From contig CALKAL010000092.1 of assembly GCA_937983065.1 (NCBI GenBank), forward strand, positions 1 to 10,754: 10,754 nucleotides of DNA, written 5' to 3'. The stretch is from an uncultured Bacillaceae bacterium (GTDB lineage: Bacteria > Bacillota > Bacilli > Bacillales > Alkalibacillaceae). A program made the position numbers and the translations under genes. Numbering within the stretch: position 1 is the stretch's first letter; every line of letters begins with the position of its first letter. Shown here piece by piece: positions 1-6,433 of this stretch. The notes below the pieces were generated by a model. That model worked only from the letters and a program-made list of their open reading frames with translations, ran no database searches and was not told where the DNA came from.

Positions 1-1154
1 TCTGGAATAAGTTCAAATCCTTCAACAAGTGGGTTCTCTTCTAATTCAATCATTAAGTAAGTCTTCCCACTCATTTGTACTTGGCGTACATACCTTAAAT
101 CTTCGGGACTAACAGAAATATTCGCCGCCTTCGTTTCAATTTTAATCGATTTTTTATTAAATTTCGGGATGACATTACTTGCTTTAAACTCGTATCGTTC
201 ATCCTCAATTACTGTTTTAAATGCTTCTTCAACCTTTTCTGTATTAACATCTTTTACACCGCTACTAGCTAAAACATTACCTACATCTTTATAATCTAGC
301 ATCGGTGCTTCCTCTTCTTCATTTTCTTCGATTGTACGGTAAATTTCATCATAAACATTAGATAATACAGTCGTATTTATTTTTTCACCAGCAACTTTTT
401 TCACAATCTCTTCAAAGACCATTTTATCTTCTTTAGCTGTCATAATCTCTTCTGCATTAAGTACTTCTTCAATAAAATGATAATCTAGTTCATTTGCCTT
501 CCCAGCAGCGTATAAAACATGGTTAACATCAGCTGCATTGTCCGTAAAACAAGGAAATAGAAAGCCTGAGAGGGGCTTTTTTAAGTTAATTATCGGATCG
601 ACGACGATATTGTATTTAAATTCTTTTTCAACGTAATCAAAAAGTAATTCTTTTTTTGGGTCTTGCGTGCGATTCAAACTACATAAAATAAACGAATGAG
701 AATAAACTGTATCTCCAGCACTTTCATCGTTGTCATCACTTTGAGATTTCATCGGCTTCAAATACTCTCCACGAATAAACGTAATAACGATATCCATTTC
801 ATATTGCTTGTCTTGAAGCATTTTGTTTACAATTTTAAGCATTTGTTCAGTCCATGCTTCACTTTCTTGACTTAGAAGTCCTTGATGAAGTATAAGTTGA
901 CTGCTGTCTTTTACATTATGTTTAAATTTTAATTCAAATAGTTTTTCATCTAACTGACCACTTAAAACTTTTTTAAAGTTTTCCATAAATAACTCTTGTT
1001 GTTCCTGCTCTAGCATTTCAAAAGGAAGACTTTCATAATGGTAAATATCACTCGATTCTTTCATAATGTATACGTTAAAAATATCTTTTACTTTTAAAGC
1101 TTCATTATCTACTTTAAATTGTTTCCGTATGTTTGCGATGTCTTTTTTGTTCAA
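1..1154 (-). CDS. DUF4317 family protein, 3' end beyond the left edge
   Basis: The minus strand is open from a TTG start to the window edge, giving 384 codons without a stop. The protein begins MNKKDIANIRKQF and continues through KDIFNVYIMKESSDIYHYES, FIRGEYLKPM, EKEFKYNIVVDPIINLKKP, FPCFTDNAADVNHVLYAAGKA and SPEDLRYVRQVQMSGKTYL. I recognise this, from memory, as the Bacillus form of DUF4317. Family members are close to 390 aa, so only a few C-terminal residues should be missing. The TTG start is supported by AGGAGTG at 1163-1169, 8 bases upstream, and by agreement with the conserved MNKKDI start. It has no signal peptide or membrane segment and looks cytosolic. The stretch around residues 285-295 is very acidic (EENEEEEA). 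Its function is unknown. It is preceded by a terminator at 1260-1291 and is therefore probably monocistronic at its 5' end. Confidence 0.85.
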   Translation of the reverse strand, partial: MNKKDIANIRKQFKVDNEALKVKDIFNVYIMKESSDIYHYESLPFEMLEQEQQELFMENFKKVLSGQLDEKLFELKFKHNVKDSSQLILHQGLLSQESEAWTEQMLKIVNKMLQDKQYEMDIVITFIRGEYLKPMKSQSDDNDESAGDTVYSHSFILCSLNRTQDPKKELLFDYVEKEFKYNIVVDPIINLKKPLSGFLFPCFTDNAADVNHVLYAAGKANELDYHFIEEVLNAEEIMTAKEDKMVFEEIVKKVAGEKINTTVLSNVYDEIYRTIEENEEEEAPMLDYKDVGNVLASSGVKDVNTEKVEEAFKTVIEDERYEFKASNVIPKFNKKSIKIETKAANISVSPEDLRYVRQVQMSGKTYLMIELEENPLVEGFELIP

Positions 1155-1197
1155 AATTCGTTCACTCCTAAGCTGTCATTTACGAATACATTTAATT

Positions 1198-1203
1198 ATT
1201 GTA
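1198..1203 (-). promoter_or_regulatory. Possible -10 box for the DUF4317 gene
   Basis: TACAAT (minus strand) lies 44 bases upstream of the TTG start, after a T-rich stretch. The hexamer 17 bases further upstream does not resemble TTGACA, so this is a weak prediction. A short dyad, CAATC-tatc-GATTG, lies just upstream at about 1219-1232. Confidence 0.25.
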
Positions 1204-1251
1204 ACATAAAAATCAATCAATCTATCGATTGTAATAAACTTAGAAGCGAAT

Positions 1252-1291
1252 AAAAATATAGCTTTAGATCTCTATGATTGAGAGCTAAAGC
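1252..1291 (-). terminator. Terminator between the YdeI-type remnant and the DUF4317 gene
   Basis: The arms GCTTTAG/CTAAAGC and CTCT/AGAG pair with a two-base bulge (1261-1273 with 1281-1291) around a 7-base loop. On the minus strand a TATATTTTTATT tract follows. It lies just after the stop codon of the remnant at 1300-1614, which fits termination of that former gene. The plus-strand side is also T-rich (GTTTTGTTT), so it may work in both directions. Confidence 0.6.
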
Positions 1292-1299
1292 CGTTTTGT

Positions 1300-1614
1300 T
1301 TATTTCTTATTAATCCGATATAGATCGATCGTTTTATACCCTTTTGATAAAATGTCCACCATCTGATCTTGCCTCTTTTGAAGAGTTTTTTCTTGCTTAG
1401 CCGAAAATATATGTCGAGCCCAATCTCTTCGATATTCTGGAGTTAACTCTTGATAAAATTTTAGTTCATTTGGATGATTGGCTAATATTTGTTCAATATC
1501 TTTAACATGTTTCTCATAATCAACGACAGATTGACTCGCAATCTTCGTCTTTTTTGCTTTTTTCTTTTCATCTTTGATTCCTACTACGGTAAATATTAAG
1601 AGTATAGCATAGCA
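1300..1614 (-). pseudogene. 3' remnant of a YdeI/OmdA-family gene
   Basis: The minus strand reads IFTVVGIKDEKKKAKK, then FYQELTPEYRRDWARHIFSA, KQEKTLQKRQDQMVDIL and SKGYKTIDLYRINKK, followed by TAA. This matches the C-terminal third of the YdeI/OmpD-associated (OmdA) family, where the pattern is a Y..LTP..(K/R)..W...I.SAK.E.T...R segment. From memory, related Bacillus proteins are about 220 aa and have a FTVVG(L/I)K segment joining the N-terminal part to this domain. Here the homology begins at that segment. Upstream the frame is CYAILL and then a TAA stop at 1615-1617, and no ATG, GTG or TTG start is available at the front of the frame. About 98 codons of gene-like sequence survive, with the correct stop and a terminator behind it. 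I infer a 5' deletion or decay, not a functional small gene. The next gene, on the opposite strand, begins only 145 bases away. Confidence 0.7.
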
Positions 1615-1637
1615 TTAATCTAATTTATATTGTTGTT

Positions 1638-1655
1638 ATTATTTTTCAAAATAAT
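1638..1655. repeat. AT-rich inverted repeat upstream of the MATE gene
   Basis: ATTATTTT-tc-AAAATAAT is a perfect 8-base inverted repeat about 50 bases upstream of the predicted -35 box of the MATE gene. It is at the edge of the region where the YdeI-type gene has been lost. It could be a regulator site or chance in AT-rich DNA. The rest of 1615-1704 shows nothing I can name. Confidence 0.3.
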
Positions 1656-1704
1656 ACGCAGCTTCACCTTAATATACTCATGGCTCAAATCTATTAATTC
1701 ATTT

Positions 1705-1732
1705 TTTAGATTAATAAATGCTATCATATAAT
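1705..1732 (+). promoter_or_regulatory. Promoter of the MATE gene
   Basis: TTTAGA (1705-1710) and a perfect TATAAT (1727-1732) are separated by 16 bases. Transcription would start near 1739, leaving a leader of about 20 bases before the ATG at 1760. The leader contains GAAAGG (1744-1749) as the ribosome binding site. Confidence 0.55.
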
Positions 1733-1759
1733 GTAGCACTTTTGAAAGGTTGACTTTAA

Positions 1760-3109
1760 ATGACGAAACCACTCCAACAAGATTTTACACAAGGAAATAT
1801 ATTGAAACAGTTAATCACTTTTTCTGGACCTTTAATATTAGCTAATCTTCTCCAAACATCTTATCAATTGATTGATAGTTTATGGGTTGGAAACTTAATT
1901 GGAGACGATGCCCTAGGTTCGGTTTCAATCTCAAGTACTATCATCTTCATTGTCTTAGCTTTCGTTTTAGGTATAAATAACGCACAGTTGACGATACTAT
2001 CTCAACAAAGAGGAAAAGATAGTGAGGACGGTTTACGCCGTTACCTTAATGCGTTTGTCGTTATACTTTCAATTCTAGCAATTGTCATGGGGATTCTCGG
2101 GTTCTTTTTTGCTGAACTTTTACTAAATCTTATTGGGACACCGAAAGAAATGGTTGCCGGGGCAAAAACTTATTTACAAATAAACTTTTTAGGGATTATC
2201 TTTTTAGTCGGTTACAATTTTATTAGTACTGTATTACGATCTTTAGGAGATAGTAAAACACCGTTAAGAATTGTCGCATTAGCGGTTAGTTTAAACATTG
2301 TCCTCGACCCGCTGTTTATTTCCGGATTTAATTTTGGAATTGCTGGTGCCGCCTATGCGACAATTGTTTCACAAGCTTTATCTTTCCTAATCGGTTTATA
2401 TTTTATTTTAAAACGGGGACTTGCACCATTTTCGGTACCATTTTTACCGAAAAAAGAAGAAGTCAAACTTATATTAAATTTGGGGATTCCTGGTGGATTG
2501 CAAAGTACAATATTTTCTACAGGATCAGCCGCTATTATGAGTGTAGTGACATCCTTTGGCCCTGCAGTTGTTGCAGGTTATAGTGCAGCTCAACGTATAG
2601 ACAGTCTCATTATGTTACCTGCTCATGCCTTAGGAACAGCAGTAAACAGTATGGCCGGTCAAAATATTGGAAAGGGAAATATGAAGCGTGTAAATCAAAT
2701 TGCAAAAACTGCAATTCTATACAATTTTGCAATCATGACAGCTTTAGGACTTTTTGTCATCGCGTTTGGACGTTATGGAGTTGTCTTATTTATTAGTGAG
2801 GAAGAAGCAATTCAATTCGGAACAAGATTTATTCAAATTATTGCTCTGACCTTCCCGTTTTTAGGAATTAACTTCGTATTAAATGGAATCGTTCGGGCAT
2901 CAGGGGCAATGTACCAAGTGCTCGTCTTGAATATTATTTCATTTTGGGTATTACGAGTTCCATTATCTGCTCTTTTTGCAAACCTATTTGGTGAAGTCGG
3001 AATTGCAATCGGAATGGGAACGAGTTTTATCATTAGTAGTGTCCTAGCTTTCCTATATTTCAAATATGGAAAATGGCGTGAGAGAGTGTTGTTTAAGGAA
3101 TCTAATTAG
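1760..3109 (+). CDS. MATE family efflux transporter
   Basis: This is a 449-aa integral membrane antiporter of the MATE superfamily (DinF/NorM-like branch). Members of the family export drugs or other organic cations using a Na+ or H+ gradient; the substrate here cannot be read from sequence. Twelve hydrophobic segments lie in two six-helix halves (about 15-215 and 235-437). The N-terminal DFTQGNILKQLITFSGPLI and the LRSLGDSKTPL motif (159-169), with NIVLDPLFI and GIAGAAYATI (179-202), are typical of the first MatE domain. The second half has GIPGGLQSTIFSTGSAAIMS and the matching AGQNIGKGN loop. Length is normal for the family. The start is set by GAAAGG 10 bases upstream of ATG. It has its own promoter and terminator, so it is a single-gene unit. 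It resembles YpnP-type transporters of Bacillus, but I do not assign a symbol. Confidence 0.92.
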   Translation: MTKPLQQDFTQGNILKQLITFSGPLILANLLQTSYQLIDSLWVGNLIGDDALGSVSISSTIIFIVLAFVLGINNAQLTILSQQRGKDSEDGLRRYLNAFVVILSILAIVMGILGFFFAELLLNLIGTPKEMVAGAKTYLQINFLGIIFLVGYNFISTVLRSLGDSKTPLRIVALAVSLNIVLDPLFISGFNFGIAGAAYATIVSQALSFLIGLYFILKRGLAPFSVPFLPKKEEVKLILNLGIPGGLQSTIFSTGSAAIMSVVTSFGPAVVAGYSAAQRIDSLIMLPAHALGTAVNSMAGQNIGKGNMKRVNQIAKTAILYNFAIMTALGLFVIAFGRYGVVLFISEEEAIQFGTRFIQIIALTFPFLGINFVLNGIVRASGAMYQVLVLNIISFWVLRVPLSALFANLFGEVGIAIGMGTSFIISSVLAFLYFKYGKWRERVLFKESN

Positions 3110-3149
3110 TTGAAAAATCTAATAAATTTGATTTCACCTTTTGTATATT

Positions 3150-3220
3150 GAGGGCTGTTAAATCGGCATAAGAAGCATGTAGACAAATAAAATGCCTTTT
3201 AAACAGCCCTTTTAATTTAT
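3150..3220 (+). terminator. Terminator of the MATE gene
   Basis: AGGGCTGTT-AAA pairs with TTTAAACAGCCCT across a long loop, and the stem is extended inside by GGCAT/ATGCC. TTTTAATTTATT follows on the plus strand. It starts about 40 bases after the stop of the transporter gene. The minus-strand side has no T-run, so it should not stop the 162-aa gene that ends nearby at 3239. Confidence 0.75.
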
Positions 3221-3238
3221 TCTATTACTTAATATTTG

Positions 3239-3727
3239 CTACATCGTAAATATAACTTTCCCGTACTGTTCTCGCCTTTGCTTTGTCGTAGTTATACTTA
3301 AAACATTGCCTACAATTTCAACATCGACAAAGCCATGATCTAGCTCAAAGACGAGCCGTTGTAATATTTCAACATCTGTGTTTTTAAAACCATATCCGTA
3401 TACTCTCATAATTAAATTATTTTTAAAATAGTAGTGAGAGCCATCAACAATATGTTCCTCTGGTAGAACTTCTTGGTCTCTCATATATTTTAAAGGGTCC
3501 GGTTTGTTTTGCTCATAGATGAGGAGGTGATCATCTCCTTCTTCATCTTCAAAACATTCTAGTCTCCAATAAATATATTCTAAAGTTTTCGGGTTTACAA
3601 ATCTTAATATTGGTGAATTAGTTAGAAAGGCAAGGCCATCATCTTCATGGGTTACAGTGAAACTTTTTGCGTACAAATCTTTTAAAATAAAACGGTTAAT
3701 AGATTTTAAATTTTTCCACTCAGTCAT
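3239..3727 (-). CDS. Unrecognised 162-aa acidic cytosolic protein
   Basis: I do not recognise this protein. The gene is convincing: AAAGGAGGT lies 8 bases before the ATG, a candidate promoter lies just upstream, and the codon use is like that of the neighbours. The protein begins MTEWKNLKSINRFILKDLYA. It is rich in aromatic and acidic residues (for example YWRLECFEDEEGDDH near 54-67) and has no signal peptide or membrane helix. The C-terminal half alternates hydrophobic and polar residues (FVDVEIVGNVLSITTTKQRR), which suggests beta structure. Neither cysteines nor histidines are arranged like a metal site. It lies downstream of gdhA in the same direction, but a strong terminator separates them, so it is probably a separate unit. 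It may be a Bacillaceae-restricted protein; no function is proposed. Confidence 0.8.
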   Translation of the reverse strand: MTEWKNLKSINRFILKDLYAKSFTVTHEDDGLAFLTNSPILRFVNPKTLEYIYWRLECFEDEEGDDHLLIYEQNKPDPLKYMRDQEVLPEEHIVDGSHYYFKNNLIMRVYGYGFKNTDVEILQRLVFELDHGFVDVEIVGNVLSITTTKQRREQYGKVIFTM

Positions 3728-3769
3728 TAATATTACCTCCTTTCATATTCAAACTTCCTTACGCCTTTT

Positions 3770-3798
3770 TGTATAATTTTACCTTGTAATTACCACAA
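3770..3798 (-). promoter_or_regulatory. Possible promoter of the 162-aa gene
   Basis: On the minus strand TTGTGG (3793-3798) and TATACA (3770-3775) are 17 bases apart. The -35 box is poor and overlaps the end of the gdhA terminator U-tract. It would give a leader of about 36 bases ending in a strong ribosome binding site. Confidence 0.35.
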
Positions 3799-3829
3799 AA
3801 AAAAGAGCTGATTATAATTAACCAGCTCT
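3797..3829 (-). terminator. Terminator of gdhA
   Basis: On the minus strand AGAGCTG and CAGCTCT form a perfect 7-base-pair stem around a 12-base loop and are followed by a run of seven Ts. It begins 7 bases after the gdhA stop codon. It separates gdhA from the 162-aa gene. Confidence 0.9.
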
Positions 3830-3835
3830 CTAACA

Positions 3836-5212
3836 CTATACTCCTTGAGCTACCATCGCATTAGCTACTTTCATGAAACTTGCGATATTCACACCGGCAA
3901 CTAGATTATCTGAACTGCCATAAGTGTCGGCAGCTTCCATACTTTCGTTAAATATATTTTTCATAATCTGTTTTAAGCGTTCATGTACTTCTTCCTTCGA
4001 CCAGGAGACACGCATATTATTTTGCGCCATCTCTAAAGCTGATACAGCAACCCCACCAGCATTCGCTGCTTTAGCTGGAGCAAAAAGGATATCTTTCTTT
4101 AGGAAATAGTCAATTGCTTCAATTGTACACGGCATATTAGCACCTTCGCCAATAGCGATAACTCCGTTTTTCACTAATTCCCTAGCATTTTTCTCATTAA
4201 TTTCATTTTGAGTTGCGCATGGAAGAGCAATATCGCAAGGTACTTCCCATATGGCGTTACATCCTTCAACATATGTCGCGTCTGGATGATAATTTAAATA
4301 TGTTTCAATTCGTTCTTCTCTATCTTCTTTTATTTGTTTAATCGTATCAATGTTAAGTCCGTTCGCATCATAAATGTATCCACACGAGTCACTACAAGCA
4401 ACGACTTTCGCGCCATGTTCTATCGCCTTTTCCATCGCATAAATAGCGACATTACCCGAGCCAGATACAATAACCGTTTTCCCTTGAAAACTTTCACCTT
4501 TATTTTTAAGCATTTCTTCAACAAAATAAACCGTTCCATATCCTGTTGCTTCTTTCCGTCCGATACTGCCATCAAATTCAAGGGGCTTTCCTGTTAACAC
4601 GCCAGGCTCATAACGATTTTTTAGCTTTTTATAATGCCCGAATAAATAACCAATTTCTTTTGCTCCGACACCGATATCCCCAGCTGGAACGTCAATATCT
4701 GCTCCAATATGACGACTTAATTCATTCATAAAGCTTTGACAGAATCGCATAATTTCAAAATCGGATTTTCCTTTAGGATCAAAATCAGATCCACCTTTTC
4801 CTCCACCGAGGGATAAGTTAGTTAATGCATTTTTAAATGTTTGTTCAAAACCTAGAAACTTTATGATACTCGAATTAACTGTCGGATGAAAACGGAGTCC
4901 ACCTTTGTAAGGACCGAGTACACTATTAAATTGCACACGAAAGCCGCGATTAACTTGCACGCGTCCGTCATCGTCCGTCCAAGGAACTTGAAACGTAATC
5001 ATTCGCTCTGGTTCCACAATTCGTTCTAAAATATTATGTTTTATAAAAATGGGATGTTGGATTAACACAGGTTTAATCGTTTCGAACATTTCTTTTACGG
5101 ATTGTAAAAATTCAAATTCACCGTGATTACGATTTTGTACCTTTTCAAAGACAGCATCGACATAACGATTCACTTGTTCTTCTTTCAGATCTTTAATTTG
5201 TCTAGCTGACAT
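3836..5212 (-). CDS. gdhA: NADP-specific glutamate dehydrogenase
   Basis: GdhA (EC 1.4.1.4) forms glutamate from 2-oxoglutarate, ammonium and NADPH in the cytosol, as a hexamer in this family. The 458-aa protein has the Glu/Leu/Phe/Val dehydrogenase layout. The N-terminal substrate domain has QVNRGFRVQFNSVLGPYKGG (86-105), FLGFEQTFKNALT, the lysine motif GGGKGGSDFDPKGKS (136-150) and PAGDIGVG (176-183). The Rossmann domain has GSGNVA (251-256), followed by SDSCG. The C-terminal part has PCATQNE, EGANMP and APAKAANAGGVA. It is the Escherichia coli GdhA-like class, not the shorter RocG/GudB class. I place the start at ATG 5212: TGAGGAG (5220-5226) lies 7 bases upstream, whereas the in-frame GTG at 5227 overlaps this ribosome binding site and would add only MRSFI. 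It is divergent from a GltC-like regulator that probably controls it, and it ends in a strong terminator. Confidence 0.96.
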   Translation of the reverse strand: MSARQIKDLKEEQVNRYVDAVFEKVQNRNHGEFEFLQSVKEMFETIKPVLIQHPIFIKHNILERIVEPERMITFQVPWTDDDGRVQVNRGFRVQFNSVLGPYKGGLRFHPTVNSSIIKFLGFEQTFKNALTNLSLGGGKGGSDFDPKGKSDFEIMRFCQSFMNELSRHIGADIDVPAGDIGVGAKEIGYLFGHYKKLKNRYEPGVLTGKPLEFDGSIGRKEATGYGTVYFVEEMLKNKGESFQGKTVIVSGSGNVAIYAMEKAIEHGAKVVACSDSCGYIYDANGLNIDTIKQIKEDREERIETYLNYHPDATYVEGCNAIWEVPCDIALPCATQNEINEKNARELVKNGVIAIGEGANMPCTIEAIDYFLKKDILFAPAKAANAGGVAVSALEMAQNNMRVSWSKEEVHERLKQIMKNIFNESMEAADTYGSSDNLVAGVNIASFMKVANAMVAQGV

Positions 5213-5258
5213 AATAAAACTCCTCACGTTTTAAACTTTCCTTTCTCCCTATCTCTAT

Positions 5259-5286
5259 TTTATAATGAAATAAACAATCGATACAA
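5259..5286 (-). promoter_or_regulatory. Possible gdhA promoter
   Basis: On the minus strand TATAAA (5259-5264) has the weak -35 candidate TTGTAT (5281-5286) 16 bases upstream. A poor -35 box is expected if a LysR-type activator is needed. The -35 region overlaps one of the ACAAT repeats. Confidence 0.35.
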
Positions 5287-5292
5287 TATAAC
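5265..5292 (+). promoter_or_regulatory. Possible promoter of the LysR-type gene
   Basis: ATGAAA (5265-5270) and TATAAC (5287-5292) are separated by 16 bases on the plus strand. The site faces and overlaps the proposed gdhA promoter, as is usual for LysR genes divergent from their target. Transcription would start near 5299, inside the 24-base dyad, which would suit autoregulation. Confidence 0.3.
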
Positions 5293-5296
5293 AATA

Positions 5297-5320
5297 GCAT
5301 TAAATCAATGCATTTAACGC
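5297..5320. promoter_or_regulatory. 24-base dyad between gdhA and the LysR-type gene, possible operator
   Basis: GCATTAAAT-caatgc-ATTTAACGC is an inverted repeat with 9-base arms and one mismatch. It lies immediately upstream of the ribosome binding site of the LysR-type gene. Its even symmetry does not fit the usual T-N11-A LysR box, so binding by this regulator is only inferred. Confidence 0.4.
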
Positions 5321-5338
5321 ATGAGTGGGGTGTTTTTT

Positions 5339-6250
5339 GTGGAATTTCGTCAATTATCATACTTTTTAGAAGTAGCCAAAAGGGAACATATGACTGAAGC
5401 AGCCGAAGCATTACACGTTGCTCAATCGTCTGTTAGTCGGTCAATTCATAATTTAGAACAAGAGCTCGGCGTTAACTTATTCATCCGTGAAGGACGTAAT
5501 GTAAGGCTTACACCGATAGGGAAAGTATTTTATGAACGGGCGAAGTTAATTCAACACTTGATGGACGAATCGAAAAGGGAAATCCAAGAATTCCTCGATC
5601 CGAATAAGGGGACGGTCCGGATCGCTTATCTTGTTAGTATGATGGTTTATACGATCCCTTCTATGATCGCTTCGTTTCAAAAAAATTATCCTGAAGCAAA
5701 ATTCGAGATGAGAAGTGGAAATTTTAACGAATTAATTAACGGAATTAAAAATGGAAACTATAATATTGCTATAACCGCTCCTGTACCGGATGATGAAAAA
5801 GATCCATTAATAAAGAGTCAAGTGTTATTTAATGAAAATATCGTTGCCCTTCTTCCCCTTAGACATCCATTAGGAAAACAAAGGGAAATCACTTTACTCG
5901 AATTAAAAAATGATTCTTTTATAACGTTGCCAAAAAGCGATATGTTACACGAACTAGTTTTAAGAGCATGTAAACAATCAGGCTTTGAGCCGAAAATCGC
6001 CCTTGAAGGAAGTGATGTTAATGCGGTAAAGGGACTTGTAGCTGCTGGATTAGGTGTGGCATTACTTCCAGAAATGGCGCTCATTGATAACATTCCAAGA
6101 TCAACGGTTGCCGTCCGAATCATTCACCCTTTGATTACTCGGCCAGTCGGAGTCGTTACATCGACTGAAAGAAAACTACTACCGACAGAACAATTATTTT
6201 ACGACTTTCTTATAGAATATAGTGAACGGTTAGAAAGATTTAGAGGGTAG
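5339..6250 (+). CDS. LysR-type transcriptional regulator, GltC-like
   Basis: This is a DNA-binding regulator of the LysR family, 303 aa from the GTG at 5339. The N-terminal winged helix-turn-helix covers about residues 1-60 and contains HMTEAAEALHVAQSSVSRSI (17-36) and LFIREGRNVRLTPIGK. The effector-binding domain covers about 90-290 and includes GLVAAGLGVALLPEMA. From memory it aligns along its whole length with Bacillus subtilis GltC, the activator of glutamate synthase gltAB (LHVAQSxxSRxIxNLExEL, FxREGRNxxLTPIGK, GTVxI, KGLVxAGxGVxLLPE). An upstream in-frame ATG at 5321 would add MSGVFF, but it has no ribosome binding site, whereas GGGGTG (5327-5332) lies 6 bases before the GTG, and GltC starts at the equivalent residue. 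Divergence from gdhA suggests that gdhA is its target. No convincing terminator follows the gene. Confidence 0.9.
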   Translation: MEFRQLSYFLEVAKREHMTEAAEALHVAQSSVSRSIHNLEQELGVNLFIREGRNVRLTPIGKVFYERAKLIQHLMDESKREIQEFLDPNKGTVRIAYLVSMMVYTIPSMIASFQKNYPEAKFEMRSGNFNELINGIKNGNYNIAITAPVPDDEKDPLIKSQVLFNENIVALLPLRHPLGKQREITLLELKNDSFITLPKSDMLHELVLRACKQSGFEPKIALEGSDVNAVKGLVAAGLGVALLPEMALIDNIPRSTVAVRIIHPLITRPVGVVTSTERKLLPTEQLFYDFLIEYSERLERFRG

Positions 6251-6377
6251 ATTTTACAATGTTTAAATTCTATATTTTTTTCAAAGCAGGTAAATACTTT
6301 TTTATATAGTGCCAGTTTACTTGAACTTCAATTGGCTCCCTTAGAGATTAGTGAGATTATTTTAAGACTGGTTTAGT
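6251..6377. other. Convergent gap between the LysR-type gene and glpD
   Basis: I see no gene here. There are two T-runs (near 6280 and 6297) without a clear stem before them. A short open frame ending at TAG 6374-6376 lacks a start codon. The remainder, to 6412, is the glpD terminator. Confidence 0.5.
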
Positions 6378-6412
6378 AAAAAAGGATACGGTCACATCGA
6401 ACCCGTATCCTT
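6378..6412 (-). terminator. Terminator of glpD
   Basis: On the minus strand AAGGATACGG and CCGTATCCTT form a perfect 10-base-pair stem (6382-6391 with 6403-6412) around an 11-base loop, followed by TTTTTT. It lies about 20 bases after the glpD stop. The plus-strand side lacks a T-run, so it is not a good terminator for the LysR-type gene. Confidence 0.9.
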
Positions 6413-6433
6413 ATCAATAAAATTAATTTAATT

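Noticed and set aside
2833..3063. Minus-strand frame inside the MATE gene
   Set aside because: It is antisense to conserved membrane segments and has no promoter or ribosome binding site.
5213..5227. GTG start for gdhA at 5227, adding MRSFI
   Set aside because: The GTG overlaps the TGAGGAG ribosome binding site that is correctly spaced for ATG 5212, and the homologue-like N-terminus starts at MSARQ.
5321..5338. ATG start for the LysR-type gene at 5321
   Set aside because: It has no ribosome binding site and lies right after the dyad; the GTG at 5339 matches the GltC-like N-terminus and has a GGTG-type site 6 bases upstream.
5213..5338. TnrA/GlnR box (TGTNA-N7-TNACA) in the gdhA control region
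   Set aside because: TGTTA occurs on the minus strand but no TNACA half-site lies at the required spacing.
5202..5411. Minus-strand 69-aa frame spanning the gdhA-lysR gap
   Set aside because: It overlaps both gene starts and the control region and has no family resemblance; it reads as chance.
6275..6376. Short plus-strand open frame with a leucine-rich end (SLLELQLAPLEISEIIL)
   Set aside because: It looks protein-like but has no start codon or ribosome binding site and no recognised family; chance or an unrecognisable remnant cannot be separated.
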